From Bacillus sp. ISL-37 (lineage in GTDB: Bacteria; Bacillota; Bacilli; Bacillales; Cytobacillaceae): a stretch of 64,000 bases of DNA. Both the position numbers and the translations under genes were made by a program. Positions 42,732 through 51,756 of this stretch are shown piece by piece. How positions within the stretch are numbered: position 1 is the first letter of the stretch; every line of letters starts with the position of its first letter. The notes under the pieces were generated by a model, which worked only from the letters and a program-made list of their open reading frames with translations, was not told where the DNA came from and ran no database searches. The stretch lies in assembly GCF_018613315.1 (NCBI RefSeq), contig NZ_JAGGQL010000014.1, forward strand, positions 1 to 64,000, in the 5' to 3' direction.

Positions 42732-43098
42732 TCACCTCATAAAAGTTTATTTCCGTTCGCATTTTATCAACGTTACCTATAGTAACATCCTCAGAATGAG
42801 ATTCAAGGATATGAAGCCAATTCGGGAGCATACTGGCGAGATAGTGAATGAAAGCGGAAACAATTGGACTTAGGCGCGTATTTTGTACGGATAAACGGCT
42901 TAAATCCTCATTCATGCTAAAATATGGAGAGATATAAAGATTCAAAATTTTAATAACCATCTTGAATTTTACGTGTCGCTTCGTAATCTCTAGGTGCATC
43001 ACATCTTCTCGATAAAAGTCCCAAAACCAAGTGGAATATGAAAAAGAACAATCAAGCCGATAACAGCTTTAATTACGAAACTGAGGAAGGAGAGCGAA
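42732..43098. other. Intergenic, no supported gene
   Basis: This 367-bp divergent spacer holds the promoters of proC and the uvrC-like gene. An open minus-strand frame of 96 codons overlaps proC and has no ribosome site or family match. AGGAAGGAGAG precedes the gene at 43099. Confidence 0.5.
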
Positions 43099-44169
43099 AT
43101 GAAATTAAGAGAAAAAATCAACAGCCTTCCTTTGACACCCGGTGTCTACCTGATGAAGGATCAAACAGGAACAATCATCTATATTGGAAAGGCAAAAAGT
43201 CTTAAGAAGCGAGTCCAATCCTATTTTCATAAATCAGCAGCCCACCCTCAAAAAATCAGGAAATTGGTCGCAAACATCCACGATTTTGACTATATCCTTA
43301 CTGATACAGAATTTGAGGCTTTCTTGCTTGAATGCCAGCTGATCAAAGAATTAAAACCTCTTTTCAATAAAAAAATGAAAAGTCACCTGGCATATTCATA
43401 TATTCAAATTGACATGGAGGGGCCATATCGAAAAATCTCCATCACACAAAATAGAACGGATAAGGACGGCGTCATGTACTTTGGTCCGTACACAAGCTCA
43501 ATCTATGTAAAGAAATCAATTGAAGATATGAAGGAGTATTTTAAAATAAACTGCCTCCAACCCCTTAAAGGTTCTCCATGCTTAAATTACTTTATTGGTC
43601 AGTGCAATGGATTGTGTTTGGGAGGAATTGCTGTCAAACAATACAATGAGGTGGTGGATACCATCATTTCATTGCTTAAGGGGGATGACTCAGGAATCAT
43701 TGAGGGATTAAGAGAGAAAATGCAGCACGCTGCCAGTGAATATCAATATGAGGCCGCCTCAAAATTCAGGAATTACATTAAATCCTTTTCAGTCCTTTTA
43801 TATAAAGAAACCGTCGTTCAGTTTACCAAAGACAGTCAAAACATTGTGGCTATCGAGCGATTAATGGAGAATACAATGAAACTTTTTTTCATCAAGGGAC
43901 ACAAGGTCATTTTCAGCAAAAAATATACTCTGGAGATGATTGAGCAGCATTTAGAAGAAATCAGGACAAGCATTATGACCTCTTATCAAGAGTATGCAAT
44001 GGGGAAATCACTCATAATTGGCAAAGCTGAGATCGATGAAGCACAGATCATCTACAGTTATTTGAGTGGAAGCAACAGCAGATTCACCGTCATTCCAGAT
44101 GATTGGCTGATTATTGGCGGCAGCTATGAGAGGTTAGACAATACTTTAAAAGAATTAATAGAGATGTAA
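43099..44169 (+). CDS. GIY-YIG endonuclease, truncated UvrC paralog
   Basis: The 356-residue protein corresponds to the N-terminal half of UvrC: GIY-YIG nuclease (GVYLMKDQTG, IYIGKAKSLKKRVQSYF, about 13-100), the UvrC central part with Cys residues (SPCLNYFIGQCNGLC) and a UVR-like segment (about 200-240). The RNase H-like and helix-hairpin-helix parts of full UvrC (about 590 residues) are missing. This recalls E. coli Cho, which makes 3' incisions in repair. The reading frame is intact and well preserved, so it is likely functional rather than a fragment. Confidence 0.87.
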   Translation: MKLREKINSLPLTPGVYLMKDQTGTIIYIGKAKSLKKRVQSYFHKSAAHPQKIRKLVANIHDFDYILTDTEFEAFLLECQLIKELKPLFNKKMKSHLAYSYIQIDMEGPYRKISITQNRTDKDGVMYFGPYTSSIYVKKSIEDMKEYFKINCLQPLKGSPCLNYFIGQCNGLCLGGIAVKQYNEVVDTIISLLKGDDSGIIEGLREKMQHAASEYQYEAASKFRNYIKSFSVLLYKETVVQFTKDSQNIVAIERLMENTMKLFFIKGHKVIFSKKYTLEMIEQHLEEIRTSIMTSYQEYAMGKSLIIGKAEIDEAQIIYSYLSGSNSRFTVIPDDWLIIGGSYERLDNTLKELIEM

Positions 44170-44196
44170 GGGCTGCCTAGGATGGCAGCCCTGTTT
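44170..44196 (+). terminator. Terminator of the uvrC-like gene inside the convergent kinase end
   Basis: GGGCTGCC pairs with GGCAGCCC, then TGTTTTGT. It overlaps the last codons of the kinase gene on the other strand. Confidence 0.8.
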
Positions 44197-45586
44197 TGTC
44201 CCAAACGATGGAGAATGTCGTTCCCTGTTGACTGCTCTCCTTTAAAATCAGATCTGCCCCCAGGGAACGAGCAAGCATTTTACTAAAAGGCAGTCCAAGT
44301 CCAAGACCTCTTACCTTGAGTTTTTTCTTCTCACCCCGGAAGAAACGTTCAAACACCAGTGCCTGCTCTTCTTCCGGAATGCCGGTACCATTGTCTTTTA
44401 TATCAATCCTTCCCTCTGAAAGAATGAGGGATATAGTACCACCATAGCCGATCGCCTGATAGGAGTTATTCAATAGGTTTATCAAGATTTGCTGCAATCG
44501 TAATGGATCAGTCATAGCATGGATGGTGTCGTCAGGTGTGATGACCTTTAAATCAATGGGTTCATTTTGCGTGACCTGCCACTGCCTCCCGATATCCTCA
44601 ACGAGTTTGTTCAAATCACAATTCTCTGTACGGATCGTGAAGGCACCTGCTGCCAGTGAATTAAATTCCAGCAAATCAGAAATCATGGTTTGCAATCTAT
44701 TGATTTCTTTTAGCGTGATGTCGAGAAATTCCTGGCGTTCTTCCCCTGCCACAACCCCGTCTCGAACAGCCTGAACGAGGCCGCTGATCGAGGTCACAGG
44801 CGTTTTCAAATCATGGGTCACACCAGCCAGCAGCTCAGCACGCATTTGCTCGAGCTGGGTCAAACGGCTGGTCATTTCTTTAAAAGAAGTAACCAGTTCA
44901 TATATTTCAAGTTCCTTTTGGTTGGCATCAAGCTTGATGTCATAATCACCTTCACGCACCTGTGCCGCTGCCGCCGCTACATCCTGGATTGGTTTCAGGA
45001 TTCTTTTGGTGAGAAGATAAATAACTACCCATCCAAGCAAGCCAAGCCCTAGCAGTAAAATGAGTAACAATCGGTATTCCTGGTCAATGTTAGTCAATTC
45101 ACCAGCATTTTGCATCACAACTACCCAGCCGGCTTGAATGTCATCGATGGTGATTGGCGCCTTAACAGCGTAAATATCTGTTCCATTTTCTGTGAATTCT
45201 TTAATTGAATCCTCACTTGCAATTACCTCTGTGGGCACATTTTTTGATATATGGCGGGGACCTCCTCCACCATGCATCGGACCCGTATTCAGAACATTTC
45301 CTTCCATATCCGTTATGAAAAGCAGAGGCTGATTTTCCATTTCGAAGAATCTAGTCCGGTCTTCCATTCTACGGTCAAAACCGCCGAAATTATTGGACTG
45401 CGCGACCCGGTCGGCAGTTTCAACTGCCATATACTCCATTAACTTCAATCGGTTTTCCAGCGTCGTTTCCTTGATCCACCACACCGATCCCGCACCAAGC
45501 AAAAGAAGCCCGACAACCAGGGTTAAAAGATATCTGGTTGTCCAATATCTCAACAATGTCACGTGCTTTCTATTTTTCGTAAACAC
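44177..45586 (-). CDS. Sensor histidine kinase
   Basis: The 469-residue kinase has two membrane helices (about 15-36 and 168-190), an extracellular domain with a GGGG-type loop and MHGGGGPRH, HAMP, HisKA (GVTHDLKTPVTSISG) and HATPase (DNGTGIPEE, GLGLGLPFS). It starts at GTG 45586 and overlaps the regulator gene by 17 bp. Confidence 0.9.
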   Translation of the reverse strand: MFTKNRKHVTLLRYWTTRYLLTLVVGLLLLGAGSVWWIKETTLENRLKLMEYMAVETADRVAQSNNFGGFDRRMEDRTRFFEMENQPLLFITDMEGNVLNTGPMHGGGGPRHISKNVPTEVIASEDSIKEFTENGTDIYAVKAPITIDDIQAGWVVVMQNAGELTNIDQEYRLLLILLLGLGLLGWVVIYLLTKRILKPIQDVAAAAAQVREGDYDIKLDANQKELEIYELVTSFKEMTSRLTQLEQMRAELLAGVTHDLKTPVTSISGLVQAVRDGVVAGEERQEFLDITLKEINRLQTMISDLLEFNSLAAGAFTIRTENCDLNKLVEDIGRQWQVTQNEPIDLKVITPDDTIHAMTDPLRLQQILINLLNNSYQAIGYGGTISLILSEGRIDIKDNGTGIPEEEQALVFERFFRGEKKKLKVRGLGLGLPFSKMLARSLGADLILKESSQQGTTFSIVWDKTGLPS

Positions 45587-46256
45587 TGAACTGATACCCC
45601 AATCCTCTTAATGTTGTGATTTCTCCCTGTGACGCGGGCCACTCCACCAGGGATTGGCGGATTCTTTTTATCGATAAGTCCACTGCGCGGTCACTTCCGT
45701 CGTAATCCATTCCCCATACACTTTCAATCAAGTCTTCCCGGGTAAATGTCCGATTTGGCCTTTCCGCTAAAAAAATCAGCAAACTGAGATCCTTTGGAGT
45801 TAAGATGACTTTCTCGCCAGCGACCGTGACAACATGGGAGTCCATGTTAATTTTCAGACTGCCAAACTGTTTCATGTTTTCCGTTTCGAGCACATGGGAA
45901 GAACGGCGAAGTACGGCATTTACCCTGGCAACCACTTCTTCGCCAATAAAAGGCTTGGAAATATAATCGTCTGCTCCCTGGTTCAGCCCTTTCAAACGAT
46001 AATCAATGTCCCCAAGGGCAGTCAGCATGATGACCGGACATGGGCTGATTTGACGGATTTCCTTTAGAACTTCCCAGCCGTCCATTTCCGGAAGCATAAC
46101 ATCCAGCAGAACAAGATCCGGCTTTTGCTTAGTAAATAATGTCAGACCTTCGCTACCATCGAAAGCCTGTACAACCTCATAGCCTTCATGTTTCAGGTAA
46201 ACCACCAACACTCTTGAGATCGTTTGTTCATCTTCTACGATTAAAATGGTCTTCAT
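45570..46256 (-). CDS. OmpR/PhoB-family response regulator
   Basis: The 228-residue protein has a receiver domain (LVLLDVMLPEMDGWEV) and a C-terminal winged helix (LTPKDLSLLIFLAERPNRTFTRE region). ATG 46256 is chosen because the family starts MKTILIVEDEQ and GGGAGTG precedes it. It pairs with the kinase at 44177-45586. The adjacent 28-residue-repeat protein gene is a candidate target. Confidence 0.9.
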   Translation of the reverse strand: MKTILIVEDEQTISRVLVVYLKHEGYEVVQAFDGSEGLTLFTKQKPDLVLLDVMLPEMDGWEVLKEIRQISPCPVIMLTALGDIDYRLKGLNQGADDYISKPFIGEEVVARVNAVLRRSSHVLETENMKQFGSLKINMDSHVVTVAGEKVILTPKDLSLLIFLAERPNRTFTREDLIESVWGMDYDGSDRAVDLSIKRIRQSLVEWPASQGEITTLRGLGYQFSVYEK

Positions 46257-46344
46257 TATCGCCACTCCCATCACTACTAGAAAGCTTTCACTCTGGAGCC
46301 CGTCATTCCGGTTCATTTTCTACTCCTTATTTTACAAGAAAAAT

Positions 46345-46367
46345 CCCCCGCTAGATACCGGGGGATT
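46345..46367 (-). terminator. Terminator of the repeat-protein gene
   Basis: CCCCCGGTA and TAGCGGGGG (CCCCCG/CGGGGG stem) on the minus strand, then ATTTTTCTTG. Confidence 0.85.
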
Positions 46368-46384
46368 ATGACGATATTTTTAAG

Positions 46385-47461
46385 TTAAAACCCGTTTCCG
46401 CCACCATTCTGGTGCATGCCGCCACGGCCGCCTTCACCGCCGAAACCGCCTTGTCCCATTCCGCCCTTGCCGCCCCCATGTCCAAACCCACTGCCTTTTC
46501 CAGAGCCTTCACCATTTCCCATGCCATTACCTTTTCCGAAACCTCCGCCTTGCCCAAAGCCCATACCATGGCGTCCGAATCCATCTTCAAACAGCTCGTC
46601 AAGCTTGTCAGCATCTTTATCTCGAATCTCTTCCATTAGTTCGCGTGTATCTTTATCTGTAGTGGATATTCCAAGTTCCTTCGCCAGGTCCACGACTTTC
46701 TTTTCCTGTACTTCCTGGGAGATTTCGCCGATTGTCTTCCCGTCAATCGTGATATTCAACTCTTTTGCGTCTGCTTTTACTTTGGCGGACTGTACCTCCT
46801 GAGTGATTTCGCGGATATCCTTGCCGTCTACTGTAATTCCATACTTTTTAGCCTCTTGGTTTATAAAAGCTGCATGAACTTCCTGCTGTAGTGTCTGCAG
46901 GTCTTTACCCTCAGTGGAGACACCGAGCTCCTTGGCTTTTTTATTCAAGTTCGCTGTGCGGATTTCTTCCATTAGAGTCTGAGCATCCTTGTTATCTGTT
47001 GAGACGCCGAGTTCTTTCGCCTTATCCTTAAGGTTCTCTAAACGGATCGCATCGTGAAGTGCAGTTGCATCTTTCCCATCGGTCGAGATACCCAAATCCT
47101 TCGCTCTCTCCTTAAGATTGGCCAACTGGACTTCCTCAGCCAGCGTTGCGACATCCTTGCCATCTGTCTTGATTCCCAGTTCTTTTGCTTTATCTTTAAG
47201 TGTAGCTTCGCGGATTTCACCCATCAAGGTTTGAGCGTCTTTGCCTGATGTATTGATTCCAAGTTCTTTTGCCTTTTCGATCAGTACTTCTGAGTTACCC
47301 CCGTAAAATCCCTTATGACCAAAACCTTTACCGAAAAAGCTTTTGACAGTCGTTGCTGCTGTGCTTGTCGTACTGTCGTCATTCGCCAAAGAGGTAGTAG
47401 CATAACCTCCAAGCAAAAGTGCTCCAGCGATTGTAAATCCAATAACTGATTTCTTTTTCAT
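46385..47461 (-). CDS. Exported protein with eight 28-residue repeats and a Gly-rich tail
   Basis: ATG 47461 follows AGGAGG by 9 nt and gives 358 residues. A signal peptide (KKKSVIGFTIAGALLLGG...SLAND) is followed by eight tandem repeats of exactly 28 residues, consensus NLKDKAKELGISTDGKDA then a conserved TLxEEIxxA. The tail is rich in Gly with His, Met and Lys (GFGRHGMGFGQGGGFGKG). The helical repeats resemble SAP/HeH-like motifs (inference). No enzyme signature is seen. A two-component system lies directly downstream. Confidence 0.8.
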   Translation of the reverse strand: MKKKSVIGFTIAGALLLGGYATTSLANDDSTTSTAATTVKSFFGKGFGHKGFYGGNSEVLIEKAKELGINTSGKDAQTLMGEIREATLKDKAKELGIKTDGKDVATLAEEVQLANLKERAKDLGISTDGKDATALHDAIRLENLKDKAKELGVSTDNKDAQTLMEEIRTANLNKKAKELGVSTEGKDLQTLQQEVHAAFINQEAKKYGITVDGKDIREITQEVQSAKVKADAKELNITIDGKTIGEISQEVQEKKVVDLAKELGISTTDKDTRELMEEIRDKDADKLDELFEDGFGRHGMGFGQGGGFGKGNGMGNGEGSGKGSGFGHGGGKGGMGQGGFGGEGGRGGMHQNGGGNGF

Positions 47462-47717
47462 ATCTGACATCCTCCTAAAAACCATTCTATTTTTCAGGTT
47501 CAAGATGGACATGAACCTTATACTCATAATTTACTCTGTGAATATGTCAGCAAAATGTCAGATGAGAATAAATGAAAAAAAATTAGATAAGTTTTAGTCG
47601 GTTGATATAGCCGGATTTCAGCCTACCATCTTTGCTTTCTTGAAAATCTTTTATGTCCGGGAAATGTCAAATCGAAAGGAAACTAAAGAAACCCGGAAAT
47701 ACTCCGGGTTCGACCTG

Positions 47718-48365
47718 TTACTTCAACTGTACTTTCTCGTCGCCAACCTTGATAAACCATTTCCCTGCAGCAAAACTTTCCTTCGAAACTTCAAACACTT
47801 TTGTATCTGTAACGGTAATTCCAGGATTTAAGTCGCTTGCAATCTTGGCATTGTCGACATTCGTCTCGATTGCGTAGTTGGAAGATGCGTCAATATCGGC
47901 GTCAAACTCTGTTCCTTTCTCATCCACCAGACGGACATTAGGATAATCAAACATCCCCACTGGCTTCTTTGAAGTGTTCTTGATTTTGTATTGGATTGCA
48001 ACAAACGTACCGCCTTCTGATACCTCTTTGTTGATGAATTCATTGCCAACCTGCTCTTTTTCTTCAAATTTTGCAATCGTGATTTCAACTTTGTCCGCTG
48101 AAATAGCTTCGCCCACTTTATATACTTTCTCTTCTTTTGCCGGTGCTGATGCTGTTGCAGCGGAGCCACCTTCTGTACTCGCTTCTTCTCCGCCGCCAAG
48201 TGCTGAACCGATGATTCCAGCCAAGATCAATACACCAATGAAACTCAGAATTTTATGCCGTCCGAAAAAGCTGCGCTGGTCTTTCCCGCAGTGAGGGCAT
48301 TTCTTTACACCTTTTGCGATTTCTTTTCCACAAGTCTTACAGCTTCCTAAATTATTGTTTGTCAT
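47718..48365 (-). CDS. Zinc-ribbon membrane protein with DUF4352-like domain
   Basis: The 215-residue protein has an N-terminal zinc ribbon (CKTCGKEIAKGVKKCPHCGK), a membrane helix (about 38-58), a linker of Ala, Ser and Gly, and an external DUF4352/telokin-like beta domain (VGEAISADKVEITIAK, GTFVAIQYKIKNTSK). ATG 48365 is 7 nt from AGGAGG. It lies 25 bp after the vWA gene. Confidence 0.8.
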   Translation of the reverse strand: MTNNNLGSCKTCGKEIAKGVKKCPHCGKDQRSFFGRHKILSFIGVLILAGIIGSALGGGEEASTEGGSAATASAPAKEEKVYKVGEAISADKVEITIAKFEEKEQVGNEFINKEVSEGGTFVAIQYKIKNTSKKPVGMFDYPNVRLVDEKGTEFDADIDASSNYAIETNVDNAKIASDLNPGITVTDTKVFEVSKESFAAGKWFIKVGDEKVQLK

Positions 48366-48390
48366 GACCATTCCTCCTGAATCTTAATTT

Positions 48391-48978
48391 CTACTTCATT
48401 CTCTTTTCCATAATGGATTCCGAAACTATCTCATACATGTTTTCAATGCCTTTTTCTGAGGCTTCAAATTTAAAAGAATTCTCAATATTGATTCCAAGGC
48501 TGTCAGCTTCCTTGGCGACATCGATATTCGCACCCATGAAGATGAATTCCCAGCCGTATTTTTCCTGCTGGTGCTTGATCAGCTCCTTCACTTTTCCATA
48601 AGTGAACTCACTGCTTGCGTTCTCCATGCCATCTGTCGTGATCACGAATATAACCTTGCCTGGCCGGCGGTCTTCCTTTGTTTTTGCCAGGCGGTAGCCA
48701 ACATCGAGTATCGTTTTACCCACGGCATCCAGAAGTGCTGTCGTCCCGCGGACATAATACTCATCTTCTGTCAGCTTCGCCTCTTTTGCATCAATGCCGT
48801 TCCAGAGCACCTCATATTCATCATCAAAAAGCACCGTTGTCAGTATTGTTTCGCCTGCAAGTTTCGACTGTTTTTTCACGAAAGCATTGAAGCCGCCAAC
48901 AGTGTCGCTCTCCAGCCCTGCCATCGAGCCGCTCCGGTCAAGCAAAAAAATGATTTCCGTTAAATTGTTGTTCATCAT
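48391..48978 (-). CDS. von Willebrand factor A domain protein
   Basis: The 195-residue cytoplasmic vWA protein has a perfect MIDAS start FLLDRSGSMAGL, the conserved GTTALLDAVG threonine and TTDGMEN. Similar TerY-like proteins work in stress-response complexes, but no ter genes are present here. AGGAGG precedes the start by 7 nt. It is divergent from the 166-residue HTH-like gene. Confidence 0.85.
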   Translation of the reverse strand: MMNNNLTEIIFLLDRSGSMAGLESDTVGGFNAFVKKQSKLAGETILTTVLFDDEYEVLWNGIDAKEAKLTEDEYYVRGTTALLDAVGKTILDVGYRLAKTKEDRRPGKVIFVITTDGMENASSEFTYGKVKELIKHQQEKYGWEFIFMGANIDVAKEADSLGINIENSFKFEASEKGIENMYEIVSESIMEKRMK

Positions 48979-49072
48979 CTATCATCCTCCTAGGTTGAAT
49001 CTGATATAATCATATCTAGATTCATCCATATATTGGTCGCCTGTTAAGCGACATTTTAAGGAGGCTGGCCAC

Positions 49073-49573
49073 ATGCTGGATAAAAGGATATTGGCAGATT
49101 TACAGGAGTATATCGACAGTAATATGACGATCATCCTTTATGAAAAATCTGCTGGACCACTTGAGGATTATGTCCTGGAGAGTATTTCACCGCTGGAGAT
49201 TGAAAGCTTCATTGCCGAGAAACGGAAGCCGACTCTGCAAAAGGTGCTGTTTGATTTTATTGATAGAAATGGCGCCGCTTCCGACGTTGAAATTTATAAA
49301 AAAGCGGGAATTGACCGCAGGCATTTTTCAAAAATCCGCTCTAACCCTGAATACAGGCCAAGCAAAAATACAGTGATCGCCCTCGCACTGGCACTTGAAT
49401 TGAAGAAAAAAGAAACCGACAAGCTGTTAAGCTCTGCCGGCTACTCTTTGTCAGACAGTGAAACAGCTGACCTCGTCATTCAATTTTGTATTGAAAGAAA
49501 AATCTTTGAAATTGACCAGGTCAATTATGCCCTCGACTATTTCAGCCAGAAGCCATTGGGTGGCGTACTATAA
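49073..49573 (+). CDS. Helix-turn-helix-like protein divergent from the vWA gene
   Basis: The 166-residue protein contains a Cro-like helical region (ASDVEIYKKAGIDRRHFSKIR...SKNTVIALALALELKKKETDKLL). An N-terminal 60-residue helical part precedes it. It may regulate or bind the divergent vWA and zinc-ribbon genes (inference from position). AAGGAGG precedes the ATG. Confidence 0.72.
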   Translation: MLDKRILADLQEYIDSNMTIILYEKSAGPLEDYVLESISPLEIESFIAEKRKPTLQKVLFDFIDRNGAASDVEIYKKAGIDRRHFSKIRSNPEYRPSKNTVIALALALELKKKETDKLLSSAGYSLSDSETADLVIQFCIERKIFEIDQVNYALDYFSQKPLGGVL

Positions 49574-49575
49574 GA

Positions 49576-49621
49576 AAAGCGCAAGCGCCTTGGTCAGCCC
49601 TGACAAGCGCTGGAGTTGGAC
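49576..49621 (+). repeat. REP-like dispersed repeat copy
   Basis: AAGCGCAAGCGCCTTGGTCA then CCCTGACAAGCGCTGGAGTT. It begins 3 bp after the stop at 49573 and can fold into an imperfect hairpin. Confidence 0.8.
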
Positions 49622-49656
49622 CATTATCGAAGTGACCTTTAATACTTTCTCTTAAA

Positions 49657-49690
49657 AATAGCCTGGAGGAATAGCCTCCAGGCTTTGTTT
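49657..49690. terminator. Terminator between convergent genes
   Basis: AGCCTGGAGG pairs with CCTCCAGGCT, then TTGTTTTAA. It serves the HTH-like gene and, less well, the convergent small gene. Confidence 0.82.
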
Positions 49691-49872
49691 TAATGTATGG
49701 CAATTCCGCGCTCAAAATGGTTCATGCAAGTCAATTCGATAATATAATCGTAATTTGCGATTGCTCTTTGGAGCTCAGATTTTTCATCTATAGACAGGTT
49801 TGGATTCTGCATCTTATTCGCCAGCTGCATCTGCAATGCTTCTAAATGATATTTGACTTCTTGATAGTTCAT
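49690..49872 (-). CDS. Small helical protein of unknown function
   Basis: The 60-residue protein starts at ATG 49872, 9 nt after AAAGG. It is predicted helical (YQEVKYHLEALQMQLANKM, ELQRAIANYDYIIELTCMNHFERG). No family was recognised. A palindrome overlaps its upstream promoter region. Confidence 0.6.
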   Translation of the reverse strand: MNYQEVKYHLEALQMQLANKMQNPNLSIDEKSELQRAIANYDYIIELTCMNHFERGIAIH

Positions 49873-49922
49873 GTCCAACACCCTTTCATAAAAATGAAAT
49901 CGTTTTCTTTCCTGTCTTTATT

Positions 49923-49955
49923 ATATATCGATAACCCCTTTGGGTATCGATATAT
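49923..49955. promoter_or_regulatory. Long inverted repeat upstream of the 60-residue gene
   Basis: ATATATCGATAACCC (49923-49937) and GGGTATCGATATAT (49942-49955) pair over 14 bp with one bulged A. The left arm overlaps TATAAT on the minus strand. It is a candidate operator or cruciform. Confidence 0.6.
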
Positions 49956-50203
49956 TTATTGATAATTTGTGAAACTTTTTTTAGAAATTAGCCTTTTTAC
50001 ACGTAGCTTCAGATTTATTTTCACAAAAGCTTCATCAGCAAACTTAAGGAGCACAATTTGTTCCATGGCTTCCCATTCTTAAATTTAAGTCGATTAGTCA
50101 GCTGTTTGAAGTATAATGAATACTATTCAGTTTATGCATATGATGATTCGTTGCGAGAATCCTATATATAGTTGGATAATACTAAATAAAAAGAGGTTTT
50201 TAC
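49956..50203 (+). other. dbpA upstream region
   Basis: No gene was found. TATAAT (50112-50117) could be the -10 box of dbpA, giving an untranslated leader of about 80 nt. No good -35 is seen. AAAGAGG precedes the ATG. Confidence 0.4.
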
Positions 50204-51649
50204 ATGAGTAAAAGAAGTTTTGACGATTATAACTTAAGCGACGAAATTAAACGCGCCCTCTCCGTGTTGAAATATGAATCGCCAACAGAGGTTCAGGAAG
50301 AAGTCATTCCATTAGCATTGGAAAAGCAAGATCTTGTCGTGAAGTCCCAGACTGGCAGCGGCAAAACTGCTTCCTTCGGCATTCCTGTTTGTAATTTGCT
50401 TGAATGGGAGGAAAGGAATCCGCAGGTCTTGATTTTAACACCGACCAGGGAGCTGGCTGTTCAGGTTCGTGAAGACATTACGAATATTGGAAGGTTTAAA
50501 AGAATCAAAGCGATGGCCGTATATGGGAAGGAACCTTTTGCAAAACAAAAAGAGGAATTAAAGCAAAAAACGCATGTGGTTGTTGGGACGCCAGGACGTG
50601 TTATCGATCATATCGAAAGAGGAACACTTGTATTAGATGAAATCAAGTACCTGATCATAGATGAAGCGGATGAAATGCTCAATATGGGTTTTATCAATGA
50701 TGTGGAATCAATTATTGAAGACCTTCCATCAGATAGAGTAACGATGGTGTTTTCTGCGACATTGCCTAAAGACGTTGAAAATCTCTGTCACAAATATATG
50801 AAAGATCCGGTTAATATCGAAATTGCGTCAACTGGAATGACAACCAGTACGATAGACCATATGCTGATCGAAGTGAAAGAAGAGGACAAAATCTCCCTTC
50901 TAAAAGATATTACGGTTGTTGAAAACCCTGACAGCTGCATCATTTTTTGCCGAACGAAGGAAAATGTTGATACAGTGTTTGCACAGCTTGAGGATGCCAA
51001 TTATTCCTGCGAAAGGCTTCATGGCGGATTAGAGCAGGAAGACCGCTTCGCCGTAATGAATGGCTTTAAGATGGGGAATTTCCGTTATCTAGTGGCTACC
51101 GATGTTGCTGCGCGCGGAATTGACGTCGATAACGTTTCGATAGTCATCAATTACGACGTTCCGATGGAAAAAGAGGGTTATGTCCACCGTACAGGCAGAA
51201 CAGGGCGTGCCGGAAATAAAGGGAAAGCGATCACGCTTGCTACACCTTATGAAGGCAAATTCATCAGGGCAATCGAACGATACATTGGCTTTGAGATCCC
51301 TGTGACAGAAGCTCCGAGTAAGCAGGACGTTGCTAGAAACCAAACTGATTTCGATGAAAAAATCAGCGGTCGCCGTGTCGTGAAAAACAACAAGACAGCC
51401 CGGATCAACCAGGATATCATAAAGCTTCATTTTAGCGGCGGCAAAAAGAAGAAGCTCCGCGCAGTCGACTTTGTTGGAACAATCGCGAAAATCCCTGGAG
51501 TAACCGCAGACGATATCGGCATCATCACGATCCACGATACAATGTCCTATGTAGATATCCTGAATGGCAAAGGCTCGCTTGTCATTCAGGCAATGGAAAA
51601 TGCGACTATCAAGGGAAAGAAGCTTAGAGTCAGCAAGGCTATTAAATAG
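50204..51649 (+). CDS. dbpA: ATP-dependent RNA helicase DbpA (YxiN type)
   Basis: The 481-residue DEAD-box helicase has the Q motif region, [24 protein letters not shown] and HRTGRTGR. The C-terminal 75 residues are the DbpA RNA-binding domain ([19 protein letters not shown]), which targets 23S rRNA helix 92. It helps assemble the large ribosomal subunit. Confidence 0.94.
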   Translation: MSKRSFDDYNLSDEIKRALSVLKYESPTEVQEEVIPLALEKQDLVVKSQTGSGKTASFGIPVCNLLEWEERNPQVLILTPTRELAVQVREDITNIGRFKRIKAMAVYGKEPFAKQKEELKQKTHVVVGTPGRVIDHIERGTLVLDEIKYLIIDEADEMLNMGFINDVESIIEDLPSDRVTMVFSATLPKDVENLCHKYMKDPVNIEIASTGMTTSTIDHMLIEVKEEDKISLLKDITVVENPDSCIIFCRTKENVDTVFAQLEDANYSCERLHGGLEQEDRFAVMNGFKMGNFRYLVATDVAARGIDVDNVSIVINYDVPMEKEGYVHRTGRTGRAGNKGKAITLATPYEGKFIRAIERYIGFEIPVTEAPSKQDVARNQTDFDEKISGRRVVKNNKTARINQDIIKLHFSGGKKKKLRAVDFVGTIAKIPGVTADDIGIITIHDTMSYVDILNGKGSLVIQAMENATIKGKKLRVSKAIK

Positions 51650-51651
51650 AA

Positions 51652-51700
51652 CAAAAACCGCAAGCGCCTCGTTCAGCCCCGACAAGCGCTGGAGCTGGAT
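51652..51700 (+). repeat. REP-like dispersed repeat copy
   Basis: CGCAAGCGCCTCGTTCAGCC then CCGACAAGCGCTGGAGCTGG, starting 3 bp after the dbpA stop. It is close to the copy at 49576-49621. Confidence 0.8.
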
Positions 51701-51716
51701 TAAGGTGAGAAGAAGA

Positions 51717-51747
51717 AAGGACGATTATGGCATACATAATCGTCCTT
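51717..51747. terminator. Bidirectional terminator
   Basis: AAGGACGATTATG pairs perfectly with CATAATCGTCCTT (loop GCATA). It lies between dbpA and the convergent methyltransferase gene. Confidence 0.9.
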
Positions 51748-51756
51748 AAATTTATC

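Noticed and set aside
42712-43002. 96-codon minus-strand frame upstream of proC
   Set aside because: It overlaps the proC start, lacks a ribosome site and has no recognisable domain.
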